Part shown: positions 17,317 through 25,170 of the stretch, piece by piece | Position numbering within the stretch: position 1 is the first letter of the stretch | How the letters are laid out: every line of letters starts with the position of its first letter | IMG/VR virus record: IMGVR_UViG_3300006339_000152 | Span: 1 to 34,295 of that record | DNA length: 34,295 nucleotides | Source: a virus | Reading direction: 5' to 3' (one strand) | Program-made: the position numbers and the translations under genes | Notes under the pieces: generated by a model | Told to the model about the DNA's origin: nothing | Databases searched by the model: none | What the model saw: the letters and a program-made list of their open reading frames with translations, nothing else

Positions 17317-17538
17317 ATGGCAAACGGAATATTGAAAGTTGAAGGACACTCAAATTTAGTTAGAGATATAAGTACTAATGCTATAGTAAGAACAAGTAAT
17401 GAATATGCTATCTATATGAAAAGAATAAGACAAAGAGAAGAGAATGCAGACCAATTAAGAGGTATGTGTTCCGAGATAAATAATTTAAAGAAAGAATTAA
17501 GAGAAATAAAAGATTTAATTAAGAAGGTTATAAAATAA
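17317..17538 (+). CDS. Small coiled-coil structural-module protein (73 aa)
   Basis: The 73-residue protein begins GILKVEGHSNLVRDISTNAI, a short conserved-looking N-terminal motif that I associate with small proteins next to DUF4815 genes in marine myoviruses (memory, not searched). Residues about 38-73 are highly charged with heptad-like spacing (REENADQLRGMCSEINNLKK and onward), predicting a coiled coil that probably oligomerises. It lies 4 nt after the giant gene and 1 nt before the next fibre-like gene. A role as assembly factor or minor virion subunit is possible, but nothing proves it. Confidence 0.6.
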   Translation: MANGILKVEGHSNLVRDISTNAIVRTSNEYAIYMKRIRQREENADQLRGMCSEINNLKKELREIKDLIKKVIK

Positions 17539-17539
17539 A

Positions 17540-18472
17540 ATGGCTGTAAGAAATATAGCATTAACAGATACACTAGAACAATTTAGAACAAATTTTAACG
17601 ATATGTGTCTAAATGATTTTGGAGATATTGGAACTTTAGACCCTTCAATGTCGGCAACTAGTGTTATTGGTGCAGTTAATGAATTAGCTAGTCAAATTTT
17701 TGCTGCTGAAGGTTGGAAGATGGAAGATTCTTCTTCAACTGTACAGCAAATTGGTGCAGGTCAAACTGCTCAATTTAAAGGTGTTTCAAACCAAACAACT
17801 GCTGTTGTATCTGTTCCAGATATTTTAACAATTGGTTTAACAAATGTTGTTAATATTACTACTTCTTTATCAGCTCCAATTGTATCTGCAGGAAGTTTAA
17901 CTTTAACAAATGGTTCTATTACAGATTCAAGTGGTTCTATAGATTTTGGAGATGACCATATAATAACAACTGGTGACATACAAGCAAATAATATCACAGC
18001 GCCGACTATTACAACTACAGGTGGGACGAATACTTTAGGAACAGTTTCAGTAGTTGGTAATACATTTTCATCTACAGATTCTACTGTACTTCATTTTGAT
18101 GATGATGTTCAAATTGAAGGTGGATTAAAAACAAATACTATTACTGCTCGCACAGGAGATAGTGTTAATTTTGGTGGTAGTCATATATCAACAAATAATA
18201 TAACAACAAGTGGGGCTATTTACTTAACAGGTGCAAATAGCAATTTAGGTATTTATTTTGAAGGTGCAACAAATGACGCATTTAAAACATATATAAGACC
18301 TACAGACCCTACAGCAGAAAGAATAGTAACATTACCTGACTCAACAGGAACAGTTGCTTTAACTAATACGACAGGATATGCTGATGGTACTATTTTTACA
18401 TCTTCATCAACTTTAGTAATCTACAATTCAGCGGGAGTAGCGCAAAAGACGATTGTTGGTAGTGCTACATAG
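17540..18472 (+). CDS. Fibre-like virion structural protein (310 aa)
   Basis: The 310-residue protein begins with a helical segment (TDTLEQFRTNFNDMC, then GAVNELASQIFAAEGWKMED) followed by beta-rich, Thr/Ser/Asn-rich repeats (TLTNGSITDSSGSIDFGDDH, GDIQANNITAPTITTTGG). The C-terminal module FEGATNDAFKTYIRPTDPTA and ERIVTLPDSTGTVALT matches the end of the 126-residue protein at 32284-32664 (FEGNLENAFETTLSVEEPTA, DRILKLPNTSGTIGTS). That motif is widespread in short phage fibres and may be a trimerisation or attachment piece. The gene starts 1 nt after the coiled-coil gene. Exact virion location unknown. Confidence 0.65.
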   Translation: MAVRNIALTDTLEQFRTNFNDMCLNDFGDIGTLDPSMSATSVIGAVNELASQIFAAEGWKMEDSSSTVQQIGAGQTAQFKGVSNQTTAVVSVPDILTIGLTNVVNITTSLSAPIVSAGSLTLTNGSITDSSGSIDFGDDHIITTGDIQANNITAPTITTTGGTNTLGTVSVVGNTFSSTDSTVLHFDDDVQIEGGLKTNTITARTGDSVNFGGSHISTNNITTSGAIYLTGANSNLGIYFEGATNDAFKTYIRPTDPTAERIVTLPDSTGTVALTNTTGYADGTIFTSSSTLVIYNSAGVAQKTIVGSAT

Positions 18473-18483
18473 GAGATTTAATT

Positions 18484-19413
18484 ATGGCTATACGAGCTCC
18501 TTTATATTATAGCGGCGGCAATTTGAAAGAGATGTCTTCTGCCGAAGTAGACCAAATAATAGCACAAGCAATTTATCAATATTCACAAACACCATCTGTT
18601 GTATTATCAGTAGTAGGTTCTGGCGGAAACGTAGGATCAATAACTGATACAAGACAACAAGCGGGTGCTATGTTAACACACGCTTCAGCATTTCCAAATG
18701 AAGCAACAACACCAGAACCTACAACGGTAACTATTACTTACGATAAAATAGAGCAAACTGTAACCTCTGGTTCAGCACCAACTGATTCAGGAAAAAGTTG
18801 GCCTGTCTATAGAACAGCAGGTAATGATATTCAAGCAATGTCTTTACAAGATGTTAAAGATACATTTATACATCCTGCTATTGATTTATTGACAGCGGCG
18901 ACCACAACAAGTGAACAAGCTGGAACATATCATATTAATGCTTCAAATAGTGTTGCAGGTTCTACTTTAGTTAACGCAACACCAATTTATGTAAATACTC
19001 AAGCAGATACAACTGCTTATGCTGCTGGAGATATTCCTGAAGATTTAGACCAACCTACAACAATTGCAAGTTATTATTTGCATAGAGTAGATGGTGTTGA
19101 TACTACTATAACAAGAAGTCCGCTTTATGTAACTGGTGGAAATGATTTACAAGATTTTACAGAAGTTGCTTTTGAAACATTATTAGCAAGTCATATTAAA
19201 TATACTGCCGCTGCTTCAGTAGATGGTTATAAAATAACTTATAGTTATGCAAGTGGAGTAAATAGAGGTTCTGGTATGGCAGATACAATACTGACAGGTA
19301 CAGGAGATTATCAAACACATCAAGCGGGTGGAGATGATTATAGAGCGCAAGAGTTTCCAAATGGTACACCTACAACAGCAAATACTTGGTATTTGAAAAT
19401 ATTAAAATCGTAA
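18484..19413 (+). CDS. Triplicated-repeat virion protein (309 aa)
   Basis: Three diverged copies of one unit make up the protein: it restarts at P6 (PLYYSGGNLKEMSSAEVDQI), P107 (PVYRTAGNDIQAMSLQDVKD) and P213 (PLYVTGGNDLQDFTEVAFET), a period of about 100-106 residues. Each copy has the small strand P(L/V)Y..(S/T)GG(N).L..., a helix, then beta strands. This looks like a structural protein made by internal triplication, perhaps mimicking a trimer in one chain. A good AGGAG Shine-Dalgarno begins in the preceding stop codon. No family name is recognised. Placement among fibre genes supports a virion role. Confidence 0.6.
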   Translation: MAIRAPLYYSGGNLKEMSSAEVDQIIAQAIYQYSQTPSVVLSVVGSGGNVGSITDTRQQAGAMLTHASAFPNEATTPEPTTVTITYDKIEQTVTSGSAPTDSGKSWPVYRTAGNDIQAMSLQDVKDTFIHPAIDLLTAATTTSEQAGTYHINASNSVAGSTLVNATPIYVNTQADTTAYAAGDIPEDLDQPTTIASYYLHRVDGVDTTITRSPLYVTGGNDLQDFTEVAFETLLASHIKYTAAASVDGYKITYSYASGVNRGSGMADTILTGTGDYQTHQAGGDDYRAQEFPNGTPTTANTWYLKILKS

Positions 19414-19429
19414 ATTATAGGAGTATATT

Positions 19430-19927
19430 ATGATTAATGAAGAAAATTTTATAACAGCACATTTCATAGATAATGAAAGAAAAAATATTGAAGTATTATT
19501 AAAAAGTGATGACGGAACAGCAGTCAATCCACATATACTTGAATATGATGTTGACAATCCAAATTGTCAAGAGTTATTAAAACTTTGTTCTTTAGACCAA
19601 CTTCACGAAAATACTTATACTAAAAAACAAGAAGAACGAAAAGCTTATATTAGTCAAATTAAAAATATAGCACAAAAAGAAGGTCTTATTAAAGATATAA
19701 TAGAAGAGGTTAATCCTAAATTTATTGAGTTGATGATGGATTTTCTTTTAAGTAATAAGAAAGAACATATAGACCGTTTATTCAATTTTAAAATATATTT
19801 GTTTGAACAAGATGTAGTAAAGAATTGTAAAGACCAAAGTACAAAATCTGCTATTAGAAAAGCAAAAACTCCTTTAGAAGCACTTAAAATTTATATTAAA
19901 CTTTGGGAAGATACCAATAAGATTTAA
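19430..19927 (+). CDS. Conserved-looking small protein (165 aa) at the end of the structural run
   Basis: The 165-residue, Lys/Glu/Ile-rich, mostly helical protein has ILEYDVDNPNCQELLKLCSL (about residues 37-56) followed by a helix-rich half (FIELMMDFLLSNKKEHIDRL). Comparable 'I.HILEYD..N..C.E.L' proteins occur with marine T4-like structural genes, by recollection only. A TAGGAG Shine-Dalgarno precedes the ATG. The last 32 nt overlap the 3' end of the minus-strand SPASM-glycosyltransferase gene (convergent, different strand), with no room for a separate terminator. Function unknown. Confidence 0.55.
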   Translation: MINEENFITAHFIDNERKNIEVLLKSDDGTAVNPHILEYDVDNPNCQELLKLCSLDQLHENTYTKKQEERKAYISQIKNIAQKEGLIKDIIEEVNPKFIELMMDFLLSNKKEHIDRLFNFKIYLFEQDVVKNCKDQSTKSAIRKAKTPLEALKIYIKLWEDTNKI

Positions 19928-20981
19928 TCCATTCTTCTTTACAAGAGTGTATATCAGTTTCGGGTCCAGCAAAGTGTACTATTTTTATATTAGGATGTGG
20001 TTTATCTAATATCATATAATCTTCTTCAAATCTTTTACAATACTCTACATTATTTTCTAAATTTTGTTCTTTATCTAAAGTATATTTACCAATCCATTTA
20101 CCTTTAACTAAAGATATTATTATATCATTTTTAGTTGCTATATCTTCAACAAAGTTTTGTTCACCAAAATATTTGTAATGTACTTGTCCTGTATTATAAT
20201 AATGTAGTTGCCATTTTTCTGGATCTTTTATAAAAGTATCCCATATAACTTTACATTGTCCAGATTTAAATTTAAAGAAACCGCCTTGAACTTTTGGTTT
20301 TGGTAATCCCCACCATTTGTCATAAGATACTAATTCATTATCTACTACAGGCCAACCTATTAAATCATCCATATTATTTACAATAATCTGGTCAATATCC
20401 ATAATAATAATTTCATCTCTAGGATTTTGTTCCATAAATTCTGGATTAAAGAAAGATAATTTATGCCAATGGCGTTTTATTTTACTATCTTTTGGTAAAG
20501 GAATAACTTTATCTGCTTTAACATTTGGATTATCGCTATAACAAATAAATTCAAATGGTAGGAAACAATATTTTTTTAATCCATTATAAAGTTTTTCAAC
20601 ATAATCAGGTGAATATTTTCCTTCAAAATAAACACAACATATTTTAATATTAGTTTTTCTATCTTCTGTAAGTGCGTATTTGTCGTGTGGGTTTTCTCTT
20701 GCTCTATTAGCACTATGATGTAAAGGTACACTACAAAATCTTTGGCAAAGTGTAGCTGGATTAGTTTTTAATTCTTCAAAAAAGTTTTTCCATTCTTTAC
20801 TATTAATAATATCTTCTATCTTTTCGTTATTTGCAAGTTTTAAATGTTTTTGTCTTAATCTTGCTATTTGAGGTTCTATTAAAGCTATAGGAGTGTCTAC
20901 CCAACAACAAGGCATTATATAACCAGTTGCTGTATAAGAAAGTTCTTTAAACGATAAACATTTTGGATTAATCTTTTTCAT
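19896..20981 (-). CDS. SPASM-domain / glycosyltransferase fusion protein
   Basis: This 361-residue protein joins two normally separate parts. Residues 8-83 are a SPASM-type cysteine domain: C8, then G20-YIMP-C25-C26-W, DIINSKEWKNF, and C79-QRF-C83. It lacks the CxxxCxxC radical SAM core. Residues about 113-361 are a GT-A type glycosyltransferase with the metal/nucleotide-sugar DxD as D195-I-D197 (IIIMDIDQIIV), plus YNTGQVHYKYFGEQNF and KIVHFAG near the end. The gene overlaps the upstream radical SAM gene by 14 nt (start in ATGAAAAAG). It may supply the auxiliary iron-sulfur domain in trans or carry substrate to the radical SAM partner. Donor and acceptor are unknown. Confidence 0.72.
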   Translation of the reverse strand: MKKINPKCLSFKELSYTATGYIMPCCWVDTPIALIEPQIARLRQKHLKLANNEKIEDIINSKEWKNFFEELKTNPATLCQRFCSVPLHHSANRARENPHDKYALTEDRKTNIKICCVYFEGKYSPDYVEKLYNGLKKYCFLPFEFICYSDNPNVKADKVIPLPKDSKIKRHWHKLSFFNPEFMEQNPRDEIIIMDIDQIIVNNMDDLIGWPVVDNELVSYDKWWGLPKPKVQGGFFKFKSGQCKVIWDTFIKDPEKWQLHYYNTGQVHYKYFGEQNFVEDIATKNDIIISLVKGKWIGKYTLDKEQNLENNVEYCKRFEEDYMILDKPHPNIKIVHFAGPETDIHSCKEEWIKSYWYLPKV

Positions 20982-21738
20982 TTATTTTCCTAGTTGATAA
21001 AATTGTTTTTTTAGGACTATGTGTATTTTTAAAAAATCTTTCATCTTTTAATTCATCTAATGCTACTTTCCAATCTTTATAACCTTTATTTTTTATATTT
21101 TTAAACATTCGTAAATCATCATTATAACGGTTAACATAGTAATTTGGATTTCTAGGTTTATATTTGTCACCACCGTAATGCCAACGACCTGAAAAAACTA
21201 AATCAAATTCAATATTGTTTGCCTTTGCCATACTTCTTGCTTCTTCTATATCATATTCATTATATCTGAAAACAATATATTGCCAAACAGAAGTTTTACA
21301 TTTTTTAGCACATAACTTTGCCATTTCAAATAATTTTTCACCATCTTGATGAATTCTATATTTGTGACTATCTTTAGGTAGACCATCAATACCAAACAAC
21401 CAAACTCCTTTAGGGTTTGCTTCAAATGCCTTTTCATACCATTTTACAGGTTTGTGTGTGGATGCTGTATTAATCGTTACTGGAATATTTTTTTTGTAAC
21501 AATATTTTAACATATTAATCAATAAAGGATTAGCAGTAGGGTCTGATATTTGACCACAAAAAAGTAGTCCCTTTTCAAAGTAATTAGCAATTTTTATAAA
21601 ATCATCCCACGGCATATCTTGTCCAGGTACTGGATGTCCAGTTCTTCTTATTGCTTGTCTTTGACATTTAGGACACTCTAAAGGACACTTATGACTAGAG
21701 TCTATATTAATTTTTCTATTTGAGAAATCGTATATCAT
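20968..21738 (-). CDS. Radical SAM enzyme lacking its SPASM domain
   Basis: The 256-residue protein has the [4Fe-4S] motif C18-x3-C22-x2-C25 (CPLECPKC) near the N-terminus, a GQISDPTANPLL segment in the place of the GGEP/S-adenosylmethionine motif, and then the beta/alpha strands of a partial TIM barrel (VTINTASTH, VWLFGIDGLP). It ends without the C-terminal Cys cluster, which instead opens the next gene on the same strand; see 19896-20981. It starts on an ATGA overlap with the upstream radical SAM/SPASM gene. It probably generates a 5'-deoxyadenosyl radical to modify a peptide or sugar substrate, which cannot be identified from sequence. Confidence 0.8.
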   Translation of the reverse strand: MIYDFSNRKINIDSSHKCPLECPKCQRQAIRRTGHPVPGQDMPWDDFIKIANYFEKGLLFCGQISDPTANPLLINMLKYCYKKNIPVTINTASTHKPVKWYEKAFEANPKGVWLFGIDGLPKDSHKYRIHQDGEKLFEMAKLCAKKCKTSVWQYIVFRYNEYDIEEARSMAKANNIEFDLVFSGRWHYGGDKYKPRNPNYYVNRYNDDLRMFKNIKNKGYKDWKVALDELKDERFFKNTHSPKKTILSTRKINEKD

Positions 21739-22856
21739 TTACACTTTCCACAATGTCTTTGGCATTGCCATACAGCATTAACATCATTCCAACTATTAGG
21801 TAATGTTTCTGTATACCATTTATGATTTATTATATCTAGTAAACTAGAAGTAAAAATATTAAGTTCTTTTTTATATTTTTCATATTCTTTCATAACTGGA
21901 TGTTTCATAAAATCACTTTCTTTAGAAGGATTGTGTTCATCTAAAAAATAAGGATTAGAGAAATAACAGCAAGGTAAAACTTGACCACTTGATTCAATTT
22001 CAAGTTTATTTGCTTTTTGCCATTTGCAAGTTATATCTATTATTTCTTTTTTTTCTTTTCTTATTTTTTTAACCATTTTACTATCTAGTACTGTTAATTT
22101 TGTTGTTTGTTTAGTAAAGTCACCAACTTTTTTTTCTCTACCTTCATCATCTGTAAAACAATCTGCTTCACGTTTGTTATAGGTCTCTTCTTCTTTTGAA
22201 AAATCAACACCAGCTTTTTCTAAACTTGCAGTTTCTTTTCCAGTAAAAAAAGTCATTTCATTACGACCTTCCCAACGGTCAGTTAAAATTCTGTTGTGTT
22301 TGGTTGCTCCGTGATCCATAACTAATTTTTCAATTTCATCTAAATGATTTTCATTATGTTTCCATACTAAAGTATCAACTCGTATTCTTGCTGGAGTGTT
22401 AGATAACATCTCCATATTTTTTAAAATTTTATCCAAAAAAGTAAACTGTCTATATCTTTCGTGCATTTTTTGTGTGGTGCCTTCAACAGCAAAAACAACG
22501 TGTAGGTTTTTACCTCCTATTGATCCAAACTCCCACCACCAATCTTCATTTCTTAATGAACCATTTGTATTAATAGAAATATGTGCTTCTGGATTTACTT
22601 GTCTAATATATCTTGCTATATCTAGTAAGTCATTATTTGTTAAAGGGTCTCCCCACGTACCACAAATATTATAATTATAAATGTGTTTAGCAACTTGTAC
22701 AGGAAAAGCTCTTTTAAATTGGTCTAAAGACCATACAATATCTGGTAACCATTCGTGTGCTTTTAATCCAGTTAAGTTTGTTCTATGACATTGAGGACAT
22801 CCAGCATTACATCTAGTTGTAATATCAAGTTTTAAATCAATAGGAAATATCCACAT
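21735..22856 (-). CDS. Radical SAM/SPASM enzyme (complete)
   Basis: I chose the ATG at 22856, giving 373 residues: GGAGAT lies 6 nt upstream, and the ATG overlaps the preceding stop as TAATG. An in-frame ATG 15 nt earlier (22871) has a poor ribosome site. In the short numbering the cluster motif is C16-x3-C20-x2-C23 (CNAGCPQC), followed by CGTWGDPLTNNDLLDI for the S-adenosylmethionine pocket and INTNGS. The SPASM end has C277, G-QVLP-C296-C297-Y, LDIINHKWYTE and C365-QRH-C369-GK-C372, the same pattern as the SPASM segment in the GT fusion gene. SPASM enzymes usually modify peptides or proteins. Substrate unknown. Confidence 0.85.
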   Translation of the reverse strand: MWIFPIDLKLDITTRCNAGCPQCHRTNLTGLKAHEWLPDIVWSLDQFKRAFPVQVAKHIYNYNICGTWGDPLTNNDLLDIARYIRQVNPEAHISINTNGSLRNEDWWWEFGSIGGKNLHVVFAVEGTTQKMHERYRQFTFLDKILKNMEMLSNTPARIRVDTLVWKHNENHLDEIEKLVMDHGATKHNRILTDRWEGRNEMTFFTGKETASLEKAGVDFSKEEETYNKREADCFTDDEGREKKVGDFTKQTTKLTVLDSKMVKKIRKEKKEIIDITCKWQKANKLEIESSGQVLPCCYFSNPYFLDEHNPSKESDFMKHPVMKEYEKYKKELNIFTSSLLDIINHKWYTETLPNSWNDVNAVWQCQRHCGKCK

Positions 22857-23713
22857 TATATTATCTCCCATAACTTTTCAAATTTCTTACTAATTAAATG
22901 TATTAGTTTAGCAGATTTTAATTCTTTAGTGTGTTCATCTTCTGGCATTACATAAGTGTGCCATTCTTTAGGTATATTATACCAATTTATATTATACTTG
23001 TCTAATAGATAATGGAAAAAGACTTCATTGTTAGGAAAAAATTGTTTTGATATTTCTTCTCCAAATAGTTTTTCTTTTTTTGCTGTATATAAAACATCTA
23101 AAAGTTCATCTAATTTTTCTGTATATTTTAATTGTTTTATAGCATTTGAATTGCCACCTAATATAGCTGTATTTGCTATTAAATAATCCGTATCAAAATT
23201 GTTATCTAATGCTAACATTGATTTTTTAGCAATAGCTTTAACGTACATACTATATCCATCAAAATTGCTAACTATTTCCTCATATGTGTTTATTTGTTTC
23301 TTATAACGTTTTAATGCGCTTGTACTCCATATATTTTCTTTAGTTGCATTGGGAGCGTGAACACATATCTTATTCATATCAAACTTTTCAAAAAAGGATT
23401 CAGTTGTATTTGGTACTACATCAAAATCAAAATAAAGAACATTGTCAAATTCTTCACCTAGTTTTTCCCATATATGTATCTTGTATAGATTGATTATATC
23501 AAATTGATAACCACTAAATTTCTTTTTAAATTTTTGCCAATAGGTGTCGTTTTCATAAAGTCTATATTCAGCATTACAATGCTTAGCATATTCTTTCTTA
23601 ACATCTATTAATTTTTGATAGTGTTTTGCTAATTGTATTTTAGTGAATTGATGTTTTTCACTTAAATTAGGTTCATTATTTTCTATGTATATACTATAGA
23701 TTATATTTTTCAT
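22856..23713 (-). CDS. Glycosyltransferase (GT-A fold), paralogue B
   Basis: I place the start at the second Met of an ATGATG pair (285 residues), because GGAG lies 5 nt before it and because this aligns MKNIIYSIYIE with MKRAIYSIYID in the upstream paralogue. A longer frame begins at 23734. The DxD is in VLYFDFDVVP (D96 and D98), after FDIINLYKIHIWEKL. A Gly/Asn segment ANTAILGGN and a C-terminal SAKLIHLISKKFEKLWEI complete the homology. It resembles GT8-like transferases that add a hexose from a nucleotide sugar. It overlaps its upstream neighbour by 20 nt. Acceptor could be a virion protein or host glycan. Confidence 0.75.
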   Translation of the reverse strand: MKNIIYSIYIENNEPNLSEKHQFTKIQLAKHYQKLIDVKKEYAKHCNAEYRLYENDTYWQKFKKKFSGYQFDIINLYKIHIWEKLGEEFDNVLYFDFDVVPNTTESFFEKFDMNKICVHAPNATKENIWSTSALKRYKKQINTYEEIVSNFDGYSMYVKAIAKKSMLALDNNFDTDYLIANTAILGGNSNAIKQLKYTEKLDELLDVLYTAKKEKLFGEEISKQFFPNNEVFFHYLLDKYNINWYNIPKEWHTYVMPEDEHTKELKSAKLIHLISKKFEKLWEII

Positions 23714-24572
23714 CATATCTCCATACGGCGTCAAAGTCTTTGCAGACAGCGTGTACTATTTTTGTTTCTTTTGGTATAAAATGTTGACTATCAAAGAAGT
23801 AATGCCACCTTCTATCTAACCATTGTATACCAATTTTATTTATATTTACTTTATATGAAAAGATTGTTTCATTATCATATCTAAACATATCAATAATATT
23901 TTGTGGATACATACCATCTTTATCATTTCTTAATTTTGTCATTAAATCTATTGTATCTTTAAAATCACCAAAGAAATCTAATTTTAAAATTTGTTCTTTT
24001 GAAGCACCAATGATACCAGTATTGATAACATCATTTTTAGGATCAAGTCCTTTCTCTATAAGCATTGCTTGACAATTAAAATACTTTGCTGTTGGACTTC
24101 TAATGCCGTGTTTAATTTCATCTATACTCATCATCATTTTATTAATCATAGTATTGTTATTATAAACAGCAATATGATTTTGTATATCCCATATATCAAA
24201 AAAGGAATCTTTGGTTACAGGTACAGCATCAAAATCTAAATATAAAATTTCATCATATTTTTTTGCTAGTTCATATAGTAAATGTATCTTGTAAAAATTT
24301 ACAATTTCATAACCTGTTAATTCTGGAAAGTCTTTACGTAGATTTTTTTCAAAGGTTTGATAACGTTTATCATATTCAAACATAATAAAAGTTGCACCTA
24401 TGGTGTCAGCATAGTTGCGTTTGGATTCAATTAACCTTTTATAGTGCTTTTTAAATGCATTAACGGTTATGATTGCCTTTTCTGCTGTGTCTTTTCTATG
24501 CTTTGATTTACCATAATGCTCTTTCGCTGGCACATCAATGTAGATACTGTAAATTGCTCTTTTCATACTCAT
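23694..24572 (-). CDS. Glycosyltransferase (GT-A fold), paralogue A
   Basis: First gene of the minus-strand operon, 292 residues. It has N-terminal KRAIYSIYIDV, then YEIVNFYKIHLLYEL and the DxD in ILYLDFDAVP (D113 and D115), followed by VINTGIIGAS and a closing KIVHAVCKDFDAVWRY. The pattern is shared end to end with the downstream gene, so the two arose by tandem duplication, yet identity is low enough that specificity has probably diverged. No Shine-Dalgarno is seen before the ATG at 24572; a late-like box lies just upstream on the same strand. Family is GT8-like by motif; donor sugar unknown. Confidence 0.75.
   Translation of the reverse strand: MSMKRAIYSIYIDVPAKEHYGKSKHRKDTAEKAIITVNAFKKHYKRLIESKRNYADTIGATFIMFEYDKRYQTFEKNLRKDFPELTGYEIVNFYKIHLLYELAKKYDEILYLDFDAVPVTKDSFFDIWDIQNHIAVYNNNTMINKMMMSIDEIKHGIRSPTAKYFNCQAMLIEKGLDPKNDVINTGIIGASKEQILKLDFFGDFKDTIDLMTKLRNDKDGMYPQNIIDMFRYDNETIFSYKVNINKIGIQWLDRRWHYFFDSQHFIPKETKIVHAVCKDFDAVWRYDEKYNL
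23837..23844 (-). promoter_or_regulatory. Possible internal late promoter box
   Basis: On the minus strand this reads TATAAATA, inside glycosyltransferase paralogue A and about 120 nt before the start of paralogue B. It could give extra transcripts of the downstream genes, but the bases also encode an Asn/Ile/Asn/Lys stretch in AT-rich DNA, so chance is plausible. Confidence 0.25.
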
Positions 24573-24579
24573 ATAAATA
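24572..24579 (+). promoter_or_regulatory. T4-type late promoter box TATAAATA (rightward)
   Basis: Exact consensus, overlapping the start codon of the leftward glycosyltransferase gene by one base. Expected start about 24585, giving a leader of roughly 20 nt before the ATG at 24604. It would drive the methyltransferase-to-GNAT operon. Confidence 0.62.
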
Positions 24580-24588
24580 ATACTAGAC

Positions 24589-24596
24589 TATTTATT
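24589..24596 (-). promoter_or_regulatory. Late-like promoter box AATAAATA (leftward)
   Basis: One mismatch from the late consensus on the minus strand. Expected start near 24583, about 10 nt before the leftward gene start at 24572. It faces the rightward box at 24572-24579, so the two transcripts would overlap at their 5' ends. Confidence 0.4.
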
Positions 24597-24603
24597 AAAG
24601 ATT

Positions 24604-25170
24604 ATGGATACTATATTAAAAGTGATTGATGGAGTGACCACGGATAGACTGGTCAAGTCTATTATAAATTCACTAAACGAAAATCAAGAGAAAAGTAAAG
24701 ATTGGCTTATAGAGAAGTCAACGAAATACTTTAGCTTTTTTAATTCTCCTTCTGTAGTTATAGCGGCAGGTTGGTATGGGCATTTAGCAAATAAGCTAAA
24801 AGAATATACTAAAGGAGAGATTGTTTCCTTTGATAAAGACCTAATGTGTAAAAAGATTGGGCAAAGACTTTATAAAGATATTACATTTACAGAAGCAGAT
24901 GTAAAGTATTATGATATTAAAAGATTTAATATAGTTATATGTACTTCTTGCGAACATCTTGGTCAACATTTAATAGATGATTTTTTAAAGAGAAGAAAGA
25001 AAGGATCGTTAGTTATATTTCAATCAAATAATTATTTTTCAATTGACGAGCATATTAATTGTCATAATAGTGTAGTAGAATTTGAGAAGAGTTTAAAATT
25101 AGAAAAGGTATTATATAGGGGCACTTTAAAATTGGATAAGTATGAAAGATATATGGTGATAGGATTATGA
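24604..25170 (+). CDS. Class I SAM-dependent methyltransferase-like protein
   Basis: The 188-residue protein has a Rossmann-type methyltransferase core. PSVVIAAGWYGHLANKL (about residues 49-65) stands where motif I binds S-adenosylmethionine, EIVSFDKD (D77) is motif II, ITFTEADVKYYD is a motif III candidate, and FNIVICTSCEHLGQHL resembles motif IV. Motif I lacks the usual GxGxG, so cofactor binding is less certain. Length is short but complete for a small-molecule or sugar methyltransferase. It leads the rightward operon and overlaps the epimerase by ATGA. A role in capping or altering sugars would fit its neighbours. Target unknown. Confidence 0.6.
   Translation: MDTILKVIDGVTTDRLVKSIINSLNENQEKSKDWLIEKSTKYFSFFNSPSVVIAAGWYGHLANKLKEYTKGEIVSFDKDLMCKKIGQRLYKDITFTEADVKYYDIKRFNIVICTSCEHLGQHLIDDFLKRRKKGSLVIFQSNNYFSIDEHINCHNSVVEFEKSLKLEKVLYRGTLKLDKYERYMVIGL

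Noticed and set aside
19430-19927. Possible ribosomal-peptide (RiPP) precursor next to the radical SAM enzymes
   Set aside because: The 165-aa protein has no leader/core layout, no Cys- or repeat-rich core, and lies on the opposite strand with the structural genes. The 109-aa and 67-aa proteins near 29.4 kb also lack such cores.
23837-23844. Internal minus-strand TATAAATA as a firm promoter
   Set aside because: Listed only as a weak candidate: such an 8-mer is expected occasionally by chance in DNA this rich in A and T, and no gene starts at a normal distance.
24573-24603. Attachment site or insertion scar at the divergent junction
   Set aside because: No direct repeat, inverted terminal repeat or recombinase gene was seen at either border of the 19.9-29.4 kb island; the gap is explained by promoters.
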